NCBI GenBank assembly: GCA_947561395.2
Contig: OX387193.1
Coordinates: 15,376,001 to 15,440,000, forward strand
Length of the DNA: 64,000 bases
Source of the DNA: Buxus sempervirens
Taxonomy: Eukaryota; Streptophyta; Magnoliopsida; Buxales; Buxaceae
Reading direction: 5' to 3'
Of the stretch, positions 45,344 to 55,273 are shown in pieces. Under the pieces are notes generated by a model. The model saw nothing but the letters and a program-made list of their open reading frames with translations, was not told the DNA's origin and did not search any database. The position numbers and the translations under genes are program-made. Every line of letters starts with the position of its first letter. Positions within the stretch are counted from its first letter, which is position 1.

Positions 45344-45420
45344 TGGGCAAACTCAGCAAGTTTTCCAAGGTTTTGATTATCCAATATTGCCAAAATCAAC
45401 TTCTTATTTTCATCAAGGTA
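45344..45420 (-). pseudogene. Captured exon: SNH (SS18/GIF) domain segment
   Basis: A 77-base exon with acceptor TTGTTGCAG and donor GTAAGTG. Translation includes YLDENKKLILAILDNQ and NLGKLAE, diagnostic of the SNH domain of GRF-interacting factors (plant SS18 homologues, transcriptional co-activators). In genuine GIF proteins LAEC-AQ follows; here Cys is Phe. The neighbouring GIF exon (YQAQLQ...) is not visible downstream, so only one exon is present. Confidence 0.8.
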
Positions 45421-46218
45421 CTGCAACAAACATAAAACAAACATTCAATGTAAAGTACTTGCCTACAATACCAGTCAAACTATACAATACCTTTCAAATT
45501 ATAGAAACATGAGAACTTCAATCAATGAATTCATAAGGAAAAAGGTTTAATTATGCATGAAAACAGAACTATCTAGGCCTAAGTGAAAGTAATAAGAACA
45601 AATTAAAAAAAGAAAATACAAACCCAGGAATTCTGGACACAACAACCATTCTACAAATTATTTTTATCATGTTCCCAACAGATAATAAATTTCTGGTAAC
45701 TGGAATGCTTTGAGGAAAATGGAACAGAGTCAATAAAAAGTAATTGAAATTTATAAAAGCCAACCACTTGTATATCTGCACTCTTCTCCATTGCTAAATA
45801 CATTGCACTCTTCTTTATTGCTAAATACATCCCCCCTCTACACTCTATTCTGAAGTTTAAGGGCATATTCACCATCAATCTGCAATTCTTATGTTTGTGA
45901 ATAACAAATGACTAAATGGCAAGACTATATAGTCATCTTAATTGGTATAACAGCTAAATAATGTATGGCTTAGCCTTCCTTCCCTTCTTTAATTTCAGGA
46001 AAGAAAAAGCCTTATTTTTATATTTGATAAAAAGAACAAACCTCTCTGTTTAATTTGAAATCATTGTATAACCCTTCTAGTTGAAATTTAAGCTAACAAT
46101 GAGAACCCTATCTCATCCTAGAGTTAAAATCCTACAATGGAAAATTATAGAGTATGACATCCCAATAAGAAATAAGTTGAGATTGTTCTGACCATGAAAA
46201 ACAGAGAAGAGTAAAAAC

Positions 46219-46282
46219 CTGGAAGAAGCTCCATGGCACCATCTTCGTAGCCTTGCTGAATCATTCCCAATGACTTTCTAGG
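46219..46282 (-). pseudogene. Possible captured exon, unidentified
   Basis: Open for 64 bases (KSLGMIQQGYEDGAMELLP) with AG before it and GT after it. I do not recognise the protein, and the acceptor lacks a good pyrimidine tract. Confidence 0.25.
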
Positions 46283-46299
46283 CTTCAGTCAGGTATCTT

Positions 46300-47131
46300 T
46301 TATTTTATTGAGACCCAAAGCATAGCTCTTAGGTTGTTCTATGGTCATAAATTTAGGCATTCTAAAACAAAGCATAAACATTCAATATTATTCATGTTCT
46401 CCTCGTTGCAAAGGCAACATTGCAAGCGCTGCAACTTCTTAAATATAACAATAATTATCCTTCCACAAATCTTTCTTCCTTTTTATTTGAGAGAGATGTC
46501 AAGTGCTAATTACAAAGGGGCAATGTTGCTCTAATCAGAGTGCAAGAAGGTGAGCCACTGCTGTGTTTAAGTCATTGGAAGTCTAGAAAAGAGGAAAAAA
46601 GGCTCACGTATTTTATAAGAGATTGCTCAAATTGATTATAAGCATGGGTTAAGTCCCCTTCCTGAACTTTGTAGTCTCCAAAACAAATTTACATTCACCC
46701 CAAACATAATTAGCTTCCCGTTTGATTTTTAACTGTCGGCTCACTTCAGAGCCCTAATCAAAACATAGTCAAATCTAATCGAGAAGCAACACAACTGTCC
46801 TCGACCGATTCCATCTACCCTAGACAGTCAAGATCTAAACCGTCATATGCATTGCTCATTAAAAAGGAAGAAGAAAACGGAGCTTAAAGAAACAAAATAC
46901 GATTAAAAATGGCAAGAAACCAAAAATATAAAGCTGGAAACTCACAGAGATCTTATCGATGGAAAGATACCGGCAATCACAGATTCAGCAAATCGAGTTA
47001 TCGAAATTGTCACGATATTTTGGTTTTAGGGCTATATTTTGAGAGGGGACCTTGAACGGGTTGGGAATCTTCAGAAAATAGTTGCGTTAATAAGTATTAG
47101 CAGTGTTGCTATGTCATACTCTAGGCGCAAA
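46300..47131. other. Intron-like AT-rich stretch
   Basis: No domain recognised. At 46935-47035 (minus) a short frame with NIVTISITRFAESV resembles the IVTHHIIIVSRITV frame near 51000-51080, perhaps a diverged copy. Confidence 0.35.
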
Positions 47132-47755
47132 TCAGGTCAGAGTATAAGCGTTAGTAGCTGTGCTTACCTGAGAGATGGACGTGGGAGAAAAATACCAGAA
47201 AATCGAAGGCCTGCAGACGATGGTTGACGATGGCAGTCGATTGCTTCGCCAATGGGAAAGGCGTCTCCAGTAACTGCTACCGCAACAGACAGCAAATGAA
47301 TTGTAAGAAATGAGATCGATTAGGGTGTGTTTGAGGGAAGAATTGAAATTAAAAGGGTAACCATGACTGTTACCTTGCACTTGGTGAATAAAGGAAGGGG
47401 AGGAGTTCCGATTTGAGCGATGGGAGGAGGTGTCGCATAATCCGAAGCAGTTTCAAGGTTATTGTGAAAGGAGGGAATGCTGAAGATGAGCGATGCTGCG
47501 CAGGGAAGGCGAAGGCGATTCGAAGGGAAGGAATCCATCGCGCGGTAGACGGAGGGAAGAGGCGACGTGGGAGGAACAGTTAGCAAAACAGACTGGTGGG
47601 TTCAGGAAGAGTGCAGGTGCATTGACGTTTTTGTCCTCTAAATGAACCCTTTATTAGGCAAGGTTCGCAAGGATGTAGAGGACTCTCGTAGAAAAGAGGG
47701 TATGTTTGTTGGCACACTTTCCAAAGGGTCCAATTCCCTTTATATGTAGTATAGA
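47132..47755 (-). mobile_element. 5' module copy 1 with Helitron-like terminus
   Basis: On the minus strand it starts A|TCTATACTACATATAAAGGG at 47755, which fits a Helitron 5' end (TC after a host A). It leads into a first-exon-like frame starting at about 47538 (MDSFPSN, SIPSF, NNLETA, YATPPP, IGTPPL) with donor GTAACAG after KCK (about 47371), and a small second exon (47164-47216) ending CTCAG|GTAAGCAC. A related module lies at 51107-51632. The Helitron reading rests on the 5' end alone. Confidence 0.4.
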
Positions 47756-47771
47756 TTGTTCATGTTGTAGT

Positions 47772-48079
47772 TCATGTTATAATAAGTTCTTAAGTGTTCG
47801 AATATGTTGATGCAATGGCAGGCCTAATAAATTAACTTAAAGAAAAAGCGAGCATAAATATCATCAATTTGAGAAGTTAAAATGAAATTCTGGAAACTAT
47901 AGCTTGAGTTAAAATGCATATATTTTTTTGATAGAGTAAGTACTTTTGAAGTTTTGGTATAATAAGCTATTGTTCATGTTATAATAAGTTCTTAAGTGTT
48001 CGAATATGTTGATGCAATGGCAGGCCTAACAAATTAACTTAAAGAAAAAGAGAGCATAAATATTATCAATTTGAGAAGT
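47772..48079 (+). repeat. 108-bp direct repeat, 200 bp apart
   Basis: 47772-47879 and 47972-48079 are almost identical (GTTCATGTTATAATAAGTTC ... ATCAATTTGAGAAGT). Confidence 0.9.
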
Positions 48080-48311
48080 AGTGTTTAATTTACATACCGG
48101 TTCAGAAAACAGCACCTTTAGTGTTGTTACTATATCTTGTGCTGTGCAATATTATGTTGCTGCCAGCAACCGTTGTGGTAGCACGAAAAACTTTGAAGAG
48201 ATAAAGCTATCACGTTATGTAGAAGAGTTTACCAACTATACAACAATATTTGAATGCACAAATGTCATAATCATTGCTGAGAACTACTCAACCAAAAACC
48301 ACTGCTGAAAA

Positions 48312-48535
48312 CATAGAAAAGTATAATGAATTGATGTCACTAAGTTGATTTCGAAAAATAGAAAAGCATGTAACAGTAATAAGTAATTGATGTAACATCT
48401 AAGGTTGCACCAACAATTTGTACATAATAGTCTATGGTTGTACCAACAAAAAATAGAAAAGTATAATAAATTGATGTCACTGTGTGTGTGAAATTCAGCA
48501 TCATTATAGAAAAGTATAATAAATTGATGTCCAAA
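48312..48535 (+). repeat. Triplicated 25-bp word
   Basis: ATAGAAAAGTATAATAAATT followed by GATGTC occurs near 48312, 48454 and 48504, with one or two changes. The spacing is irregular. Confidence 0.8.
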
Positions 48536-48554
48536 AGTTGCGCAGACTTGTTCT

Positions 48555-49063
48555 GATTTATCATATCTTCCCAAGCATACCAGCTGCAAGTGTTTGTTGG
48601 TAGACCAATTGGAAGTCAAATTATTTTGCCATCAGGGCAAAGCATCTCAACAAAAACAGATCTTGAGGTGATAAGAAAAGGATTTCTTGCTTGTATGTCA
48701 AAGAATTCTCCAAAGATTTGATCTTTTCTGACTGATGGAAATCGTAGTTATTTTAAAGATGTTAAGGATCCTATAGATCTCAGCTGGATTGGTGCCACAA
48801 AGACTACCGATGAAGGGGATTCTCAGGCTTCCATTGGTGGAAGCAATATGGATTCTTATTGTTGGCGAGAAGGAAGTTGTGGGTCTAGATGTGAATGTGA
48901 AACTGAGAAATGCACCAATCAGTTAAGAACAAATCTCTTTCAGTTTGGTGTTCATTGTTTGCTCTATGGAGGGTATCTATCAAGTATTTGTTACAGTCCC
49001 CACAGCTATTTGTCTGGTTATGTTAGAAATATTCTCTGCAATGAAGACAACATGGATGATTAA
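48555..49063 (+). pseudogene. Unidentified exon-like frame with one stop
   Basis: From an AG at about 48577 the plus strand is open as LQVFVGRPIGSQIILPSG... through STKTDLEVIRKGFLACMS, one TGA (48719-48721), then SFLTDGNRSYFKDVKDP, IDLSWIGATKTTDEGD, and a Cys-rich part (CWREGSCGSRCECETEKC) to a stop at 49061-49063. The composition is protein-like but I do not recognise the family. It is the only exon-like piece of the mosaic on the plus strand. Confidence 0.35.
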
Positions 49064-49321
49064 AATTTTGTTTCTTGAAGATACGTTGGATTTAGGGAAC
49101 ATATTCGTATTTCTGTGAATTATGTTAAGCCTTGGCACAATTTATGTATAAATATCATCGATTAATGAAGCAGCACACCAATAATCATAGAGCTATCAAC
49201 CCAAGGAATTAAATAATAAAAATCTAAAATGATATCACACCTGCTCAATTGCACAAACAATGTTTCTTCATTCCACCATGTTTATAGCAATTATGAGGTG
49301 ATACTAATTGAAATAACCCAC

Positions 49322-49399
49322 CTGAAGTTGCCACTTGTTTAGTTCCAATGGGTGAAGGAGCTCATAGACTTTAACATGGCCATCTGAATATGCAGTAAC
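49322..49399 (-). pseudogene. SEH1: Captured exon: SEH1 nucleoporin WD40 segment
   Basis: A 26-codon exon with acceptor GCTTTTGCAG and donor GTGGGT. Translation TAYSDGHVKVYELL then PLELNKWQLQ matches the middle WD repeat of plant SEH1, a WD40 protein of the nuclear pore Nup107-160 complex (family knowledge). Other SEH1 exons (N-terminal WD, C-terminal blades) are not seen nearby, so this is an isolated fragment. Confidence 0.8.
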
Positions 49400-49716
49400 C
49401 TGCAAAAGCACAATAATGTTATCCCATAAAGAGAAGAATCACAATTGAAGGATTTTTGTTTATCAGTAACAAACGACAATGATGCACCTATTATCTAGAT
49501 TGTACCAGCAAAATGATCAAACTATTGGACCACTTTGAAAAGCTTTGCATTTTTAAATTGTAAATGCCAAAGCTGGGAAAAACAGAAGTCAATCAAAATG
49601 GTATTTTAGAGCTCTTTTATTTATCAAGTATGCTAACCGCTTTCAATAAATTTATGAAATGTGGTTACTATATTGAACCTTTAATTTATAAAGTAACTTT
49701 GCCACCACATTCTTAC

Positions 49717-49840
49717 CAGAGTCAAATAACATATTGTTCAGTTTAAAACATTCAATAACGTCTTCGCACTGCTTAACCAGGGGCATTACTTCAAATTGTA
49801 AACCCAGATCCCTTAGGGAACCAAGTTCTGACTCAGAAAC
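49717..49840 (-). pseudogene. Captured exon: BTB/POZ-type protein segment
   Basis: 124 bases with acceptor CCAATGCAG and donor GTAAGA. Translation: VSESELGSLRDLGLQFEVMP, then LVKQCEDVIECFKLN and LFDS. This recalls the end of a BTB domain in plant BTB/ankyrin-type proteins (FEVMPLIKQCEE region), identified from memory. Family proteins often continue SGKNVE, and here the same bases (GGTAAGAATGTGG) would read on as GKNVV, so the donor may be coincidental. Confidence 0.55.
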
Positions 49841-49922
49841 CTGCATTGGACACAGAAACAAATATAATCAGAAATCAAAAAGGAACTGGAATCTATACAA
49901 TCATTTGCAAATTACGAGGCCT

Positions 49923-50060
49923 GATGAGTTAGCTTGAATCAATCAATCACTCATAGTAGAGGCTGTCACAGTTGCCTCAATAACATTCAAGAGCTCCAGA
50001 AAGAACTTGTCATATGGACATGAAATAGCAGAGAATGTAGTGCAAAAGAAGTTGCAAACC
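49923..50060 (-). pseudogene. Possible captured exon upstream of the BTB exon
   Basis: An open frame with FSAISCPYDKFFLELLNVIE and ATVTASTMSD then TGA. It has protein-like composition but is unidentified. It lies directly 5' of the BTB-type exon in the same sense and could be from the same donor gene. Confidence 0.3.
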
Positions 50061-50194
50061 AGATGTCTAGTAGGTTCTCCGTATTTAATTATGTAGGTTA
50101 GAAATCAACCTACTAAAATAATTGTGACCATCATTCTTACATAAAAGCAACAAATAAAATTTGAGAACAGCACCCAAACAAGAAGACAGAGAGA

Positions 50195-50300
50195 TTCCAT
50201 AGCGTAATCCTCAACACAATGATGATGTGGTGGGTTACAATTTCTGCATAAGAAATGGGTGCAAAGGAAAAAAAAGACACGAAAAAGAAAATCTGTCAAA
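50195..50300 (+). repeat. 105-bp direct duplication, first copy
   Basis: Nearly identical to 50979-51083 (ACACAATGATGATGTGGTGG, ACAATTTCTGCATAAGAAAT, GGTGCAAAGGAAAA). The copies are about 784 bases apart. The second copy sits beside the exon-like frame of module copy 2, so the first is a duplicated fragment of it. Confidence 0.9.
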
Positions 50301-50978
50301 CAGATTTTATCGGTGCTCCTAGTGATGCAGAAACGGGTACTTTTATCCCTTCTCCTAGTTTAATGATTTATTGATGTAAATCATCAAATTCAGCCACAAA
50401 AGAAAAGAGGAAAAAGACAAAAACTTGATCTTCCGCCACCTATAGTGATTTCATTATGACAGCACATTCAAGCAATCGTTTCGTTATATAATAGGACCCT
50501 TTTTCCCGGGGGGCAAGAATAATACATGGAGCGAATTTTTCAGGAGTAGAACTTTTGTTAGACACCCATCTTTTGTTTACAGTGCTTGGGACATTTTCCC
50601 GAACATTTTACGTGCATTGCACCAAAAGTTAAGAAAAATGATCTATGATTCATGGGCAATCCACTGAACCGAACCTCTTCCCTGGATTATGATGGACACG
50701 AGATTTTAAACAATAAGCCAAAATCAAAACCACAAAACTTTGCATCGCAAGCAATCGTAGAAAGGAACAAAAAAAGCTGGAACATAGAGTGAGTGTTGAT
50801 AAATTAGAAAGAAAGAATCCAGAACAGCACAAACGTAGAAGAATTTTACCCATTAGGGACGGAACATCAGAAGTCGAGGAACTATTTATTGCGAAAAAGA
50901 ATGGAAATTCCCTTATCCTGGATTACATATCCGAGGAAAATCTTAAAATGTACCTTAAAATTGCACCCTTCAGAGAGA

Positions 50979-51083
50979 TTCCATACCGTAATCCTCGACA
51001 CAATGATGATGTGGTGGGTTACAATTTCTGCATAAGAAATGGGTGCAAAGGAAAAAAAACACGAAGCAGAAAATCTGTCAAAT
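50979..51083 (+). repeat. 105-bp direct duplication, second copy
   Basis: Partner of 50195-50300. On the minus strand it includes an acceptor-like TTTCTTATGCAG and then an open stretch IVTHHIIIVSRITVWNLSEG. Confidence 0.85.
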
Positions 51084-51106
51084 AGATTATAAGCGTCAAA
51101 CATTTT

Positions 51107-51632
51107 TTATAGAAGCAAATAGCTGTGCTTACCTGAGAGTGATGGCCGTGCGAGAGGAAAACCAGAAAATCCAAGGCCTGCAGAAATGGATGTTTGGAGG
51201 GGAGGAGTTCCGATGCGAGCGAAGGGAGGAGGTGCCGCATAAGCCAAAGCAGTTTCAAGGTTTTTGTAAAAGGATGGAATGCTGAGGATTAGCAAGGCTG
51301 TTCGTGGAAGGCGATTAAGAGGAGAGGCTTTGTTTATTGCAGGTTGCGTATTCGAAGGGAAGGAAGCCATCGCGAGGTAGACGGAGGGGAGAAGGCGACG
51401 TTGGAGAAACAGTTAGCAAAACGGAGTCGTGCGTTTTCTCGCGGGTTTAGGAAGAGTAAAGTCGCATTGACGTTAATGAACCATTTATCAGGAAGTCTGG
51501 CAAGAATGTCAAGGGTTCTTGTGGAAAATGGGGTATGGTTCTTGGCACACTTTCCAAAGGAACCAATTCCCTTTATATATATATATATATAGTATACATA
51601 TACATATAGATATAGATATAGACTTTAAATAA
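51107..51632 (-). mobile_element. 5' module copy 2 with Helitron-like terminus
   Basis: Homologous to 47132-47755: TTTATATATA-AGGGAATTGG reversed at the right end, GGCACACTTTCCAAAGG, a first-exon frame starting MASFPSN at 51370 with SIPSFYKNLETALAYAAPPP and IGTPPLQ, and the same second exon (QALDFLVFLSHGHHSQ) with donor GTAAGCACAG. The terminal region is expanded by (TA)n and (TATAGA)n repeats (51568-51632). In copy 2 exon 1 runs almost directly into exon 2 without the intervening intron of copy 1. Confidence 0.4.
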
Positions 51633-51639
51633 ATTCTTC

Positions 51640-52480
51640 TATCCATTTAATCTTTAATTACTCTATCCTTGCCCTCTTGTGGAAGTTGACTTATCAAAGA
51701 CTCTCCATTAGCCTTTTATCCCGCCTGAATTTTTTTTCCATTATCCAATTTCCATCTCATACTTTTCCTGAGTATTTCTTTTTCTTGCAATATATGTTTC
51801 CAAGTACACGATGCCTCTTGTGGAAGTTGACTTATCAAAGGATCTCCATTAAGCCTTTTATCTGGCCAGAATTTTATTTTTTCTCCGTTACCCAATTTCA
51901 ATCTTATACTTTCCCTGAGTATTTCTTTTTCTTGCAATATATGTCTCAGGTATACGATGCCCCATTTTTAATCTTAGCTTCGAATAAATCTTTTTTTTTC
52001 AAATACTCATCTCTTACAATCTTAACCCATAAATTATGTTCTTCACTAATGATCTCCACCCTAGCTTAGCCATTCAAGCTTTATTTACATCAGTTATCTT
52101 TCTTACTCCTAACCCTCTTTTATTCTTTAGACTACATATTCTTTCCCAACTAATAGTATGTAAATATTTTTTATGTATGTCCTCGTTCCAGAAAAATTCT
52201 CTTTGACCCTTCTCTAATTTATATCTTGTGGTTTTAGGTAACTAAGTTGAACTCATTACATATTGAGGAATAGCAGTTAAGGTTGATTTGATTAAGGTTA
52301 ATCTTCTTGCTTTTGAGAGTAATTTCGTTTTCCAAGATTCTAATCTCTTATTCACCCTATATTCTAAATACTGAAAAGTGGCTTTTGTAGTTCTCTCTAG
52401 CTAAATAGGAACTCCTAGGTATTTATCTTCATTTTTGCCTATCTTACATTTAAATACGTTACTCAAAATTTTCTAACCAC
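51640..52480 (-). pseudogene. LINE ORF2 fragment (RT C-terminal region)
   Basis: Minus-strand translation: KIGKNEDKYLGVPI, YRVNKRLESWKTKLLSKA, RLTLIKSTLTAIPQYVMSS, REFFWNEDIHKKYLHTISW, CSLKNKRGLGVRK, then KEILRESIRLKLGNGEKIKFW. This is an L1-type ORF2 downstream of the active site. It is a different LINE family from the copies at 6336 and 55274. Stops occur within it, and a 141-bp stretch is tandemly duplicated at its 3' end (51674-51814 and 51815-51955). Confidence 0.85.
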
Positions 52481-52785
52481 TAGTAGGTTTTGAACTCAAG
52501 GCTTAGGATCAATATCCTTACCCACTAGTACTATCTATACTATTAGTAATGCCAACTAGGGAGAATATTCTCCAGATTTTTGCCCTCCCTTGTTTTTCTG
52601 AAGATTGTCCTCCCCAACTAAAACAATCCCAAACTATAACCACCATATCCAGATCTTGGCCCTCCCTTCTAATCTTTTATTCAACCTTTCCACTTTCAAA
52701 TTGAAACCCCACCCCTACTTCTATGCTACAATTATCGTATTGAGGACGTGAATTATGCACATGCCACCACTAGTATTAGTATATA
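52481..52785. other. No feature recognised
   Basis: Low-copy AT-rich sequence between the LINE fragment and LTR B5. ACTAGTA words occur at 52526 and 52769 without a clear hairpin. Confidence 0.5.
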
Positions 52786-53071
52786 GCAAGTGTAAGCACC
52801 TAATTTTTTGCACCCCTCTAAAACGCCAGAAAGCAAAATCCTAAAAGACAGGTAAAAAACCCTAAGGAGCAGAAGGTGACCTTTTGCCTGAGCCCAAATT
52901 TATTGTCATACCCTATTCCAATGGATATAGAATCCTAACACGGTTCCAACGCAATTAAATTTGGACAATTCAGAGTCCAGATGGAGAAGATATGAGCAAA
53001 ACAACTCCAAGGGCAAAACGGTAATTAAGCATAGAAAGACCCGTCACCTGGCAAGTGTGTGGGCCTCACTT

Positions 53072-53079
53072 TATAAATG
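53072..53079 (+). promoter_or_regulatory. TATA box of LTR B5
   Basis: CACTTTATAAATGGCC, about 280 bases from the LTR start. Confidence 0.5.
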
Positions 53080-53836
53080 GCCAATTTATGTGCTAAAATG
53101 CAGAAACAGGGAAAAGACAGAACAAAGGACATATCGGGAAAAAGCTTGAAACATGTTAATTAAATAAATTAAGATAAATTAAAAAGAAAATAAATGGAAA
53201 ACCTGGATTCTTCCAGGGTGGGCGGCTGAGTCACCTTAACAGTCAACTCAAGCCAGCCAAGAGAGAGAAAAAGGCAATCTGAAAGATTTGCTACAACTGT
53301 ATGAAGTATACGATTGATTCGAAATGATAGCATACAATGATACTTGTTTAAGGCCTGATTTCTCACTCTTTATGTACACTTGGTCTAAGCACATACTCCA
53401 CTACTTTCAGCATGGTTTTGATGTTCCATTTTTCTCCTTTACTTGTCTTGTTTGCTGCATGTGTATGATCATGGTTTGGCCATGTGACTTATAGCAAGAG
53501 GCCTTTCAGGCCCTATTTCAACCCCTTTTTCTTGAGGTTGTTAAGTTTGCTGCTGGACCAGAAGTAGAGGATTTTCTATCCATTTCAAGCACCTAAGGCC
53601 CCTCCTTAGAAGAGGGAGAAGGAGCCCCAAGCCCTTCTCCCTACACCATTTTGGCTAATCAAGTAGAGAATAGGTTAAAGTTGAGTTCAAAATCAATTTG
53701 GTAACCACTGTGGGTCAACTGATAGACCCCTGGCTGATATCCGACTCACATGGGAAGAGGGACCCTAGAAATCCCTCTGAAAAATCAAGAATTTGTAAAT
53801 TTAGTATAAACTGTAAATTCAGGGCGGTTCTGGCAT

Positions 53837-53900
53837 GTTCATATGCATTATACGGTTATGACAGAACCTGTTCATATGCATTATACGGTTATGACAGAAC
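53837..53900 (+). repeat. Tandem 32-bp palindrome-bearing repeat in B5
   Basis: Two identical 32-base units start TGTTCATATGCATTATACGG at 53837 and 53869. They lie 0.9 kb from the sense end, the slot where B2, B3 and B4 hold other palindromes. Confidence 0.88.
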
Positions 53901-54939
53901 TGTATGGCATATATAGTTGCTCACGAAATTTTGCAGATTTCAGATTTTCTTATTAATTTTCAAATAAAAATCAATTTTAATCAACTGCTTTGAAGTCAAA
54001 AGGGTCTCTAGCCATCTAGAGACCCAAATTATGACTTTAGGCTCATTCCAAGCCCATCTTGGTTTCCAATTGGCCTTCCAATGGGGTCCGCCTTATGTCT
54101 CACCTGAGATCCATTATAAATGGATCTTCTGACTAAGTGGACTCCACTGTGGGCCATTCCCAAGCCCACAGTCATTTAAAAGCTGAAAGGAACCAATCCT
54201 TTTCCTTAAATTACATCCTTATCTTAAAAAGCTTAAACCAGAAATGGTACTGCCCAGACAGTAACTCTAAGGTGACTTAGGCTGTTTCTAGCCTCACTTG
54301 GAATTCTGTGAGCCTTCCAACGGGGCCCACCACTCAGGCCCAGATCACATGGTCTAAAAAGATAAAAATCAAAATAAATGAGACCTACACTATGCATGTG
54401 GTCCCCACCAAAGACCAAATCAAGTAAGCATGCTTGCTTAGGATAGGTGAGGTAAGAACAAGTTGACTCGCTTAAAGGATGACCAGGATAACCTGTGGGA
54501 CCCGTCTTTTGACGGGGTGGATCTACGAATTTCCTCGAATCGTAATCAGACCTTTTCCTAGAATCTCGATGCACAGACCACCTAATAGACATCCTTTTAG
54601 GCATCCAGGTGTCTGCCTACACCCCATTAGACAGTGGAGACTCCCAACCCCACTAATTCCTCAAATTTGATATCCTGGAAGCATGCGACCCTTCCATGTT
54701 CTCACAGGAGAGCACCGGGCTTTCCCGAAAGAGGGACCCACTCTCCCCTTCGCATCCGTGCGCCACGAATCGACGTGCGCACAGCAAGTATATACCCACC
54801 AAAATGGTTTCTTATTCTTTTTTTATTTTTTGTGTATGTACATTATATTATAGCACGTAAAGATGAAAGCAAAGTGTCTTTGATAGAAGGAATTGAGCTA
54901 GAAATTTGGTCTATGAATTTAAAGATCATGGATGACTTT

Positions 54940-55273
54940 ACTATTCAAATTTTTAGATTTTTATTATTTAAAATAAAAATTGATGAGGGATAAAATAGTT
55001 AAATTACATTTTATAAATCTGACAAGGAAGGCAAGAGTTATTTCATAAACCTTAGGAGACGTAAGCGTAATTTACTGATTTTATTTTTCAATCTGGGATC
55101 CTACCGTACATGGTCTCTTGACTGTATGTGCTAAGGCCGTAATAAGAAAATGCAATAGAGGATTGCATTCATGTAGACAAGGTATTGCACATAACAATTA
55201 GGGTTTTAAGTAATTTATAAAATGGGTTACGATCGTTAGAAATCAATTGAATGCGAAAGAAATTGCATCAACC
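54940..55273 (+). repeat. Dispersed repeat D, copy 3
   Basis: Aligns with 36535-36859. It ends GAAATTGCATCAACC at the poly(T) of LINE copy 2; in D copy 1 the homologous GCGTCAACC continues with TGACCAGCC, so the LINE inserted into repeat D here. Confidence 0.75.

Larger units (their letters stand above)
52791..54783 (+). mobile_element. Solo LTR B5, 2.0 kb
   Basis: It starts TGTAAGCACCTAATTTTTTG and ends ATCGACGTGCGCACA, with a perfect GCAAG duplication at 52786-52790 and 54784-54788. The TATA box at 53072-53079 gives the plus sense. It is shorter than B2-B4, as is B1. No coding region. Confidence 0.94.

Noticed and set aside
44921-47586. One ordinary host gene with PHD and SNH domains
   Set aside because: I know of no plant gene with this order, the intervening exons of both donors are missing, and a second copy of the 5' module heads a different set of exons. 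Kept as a mosaic, but only a database search can exclude a real gene.
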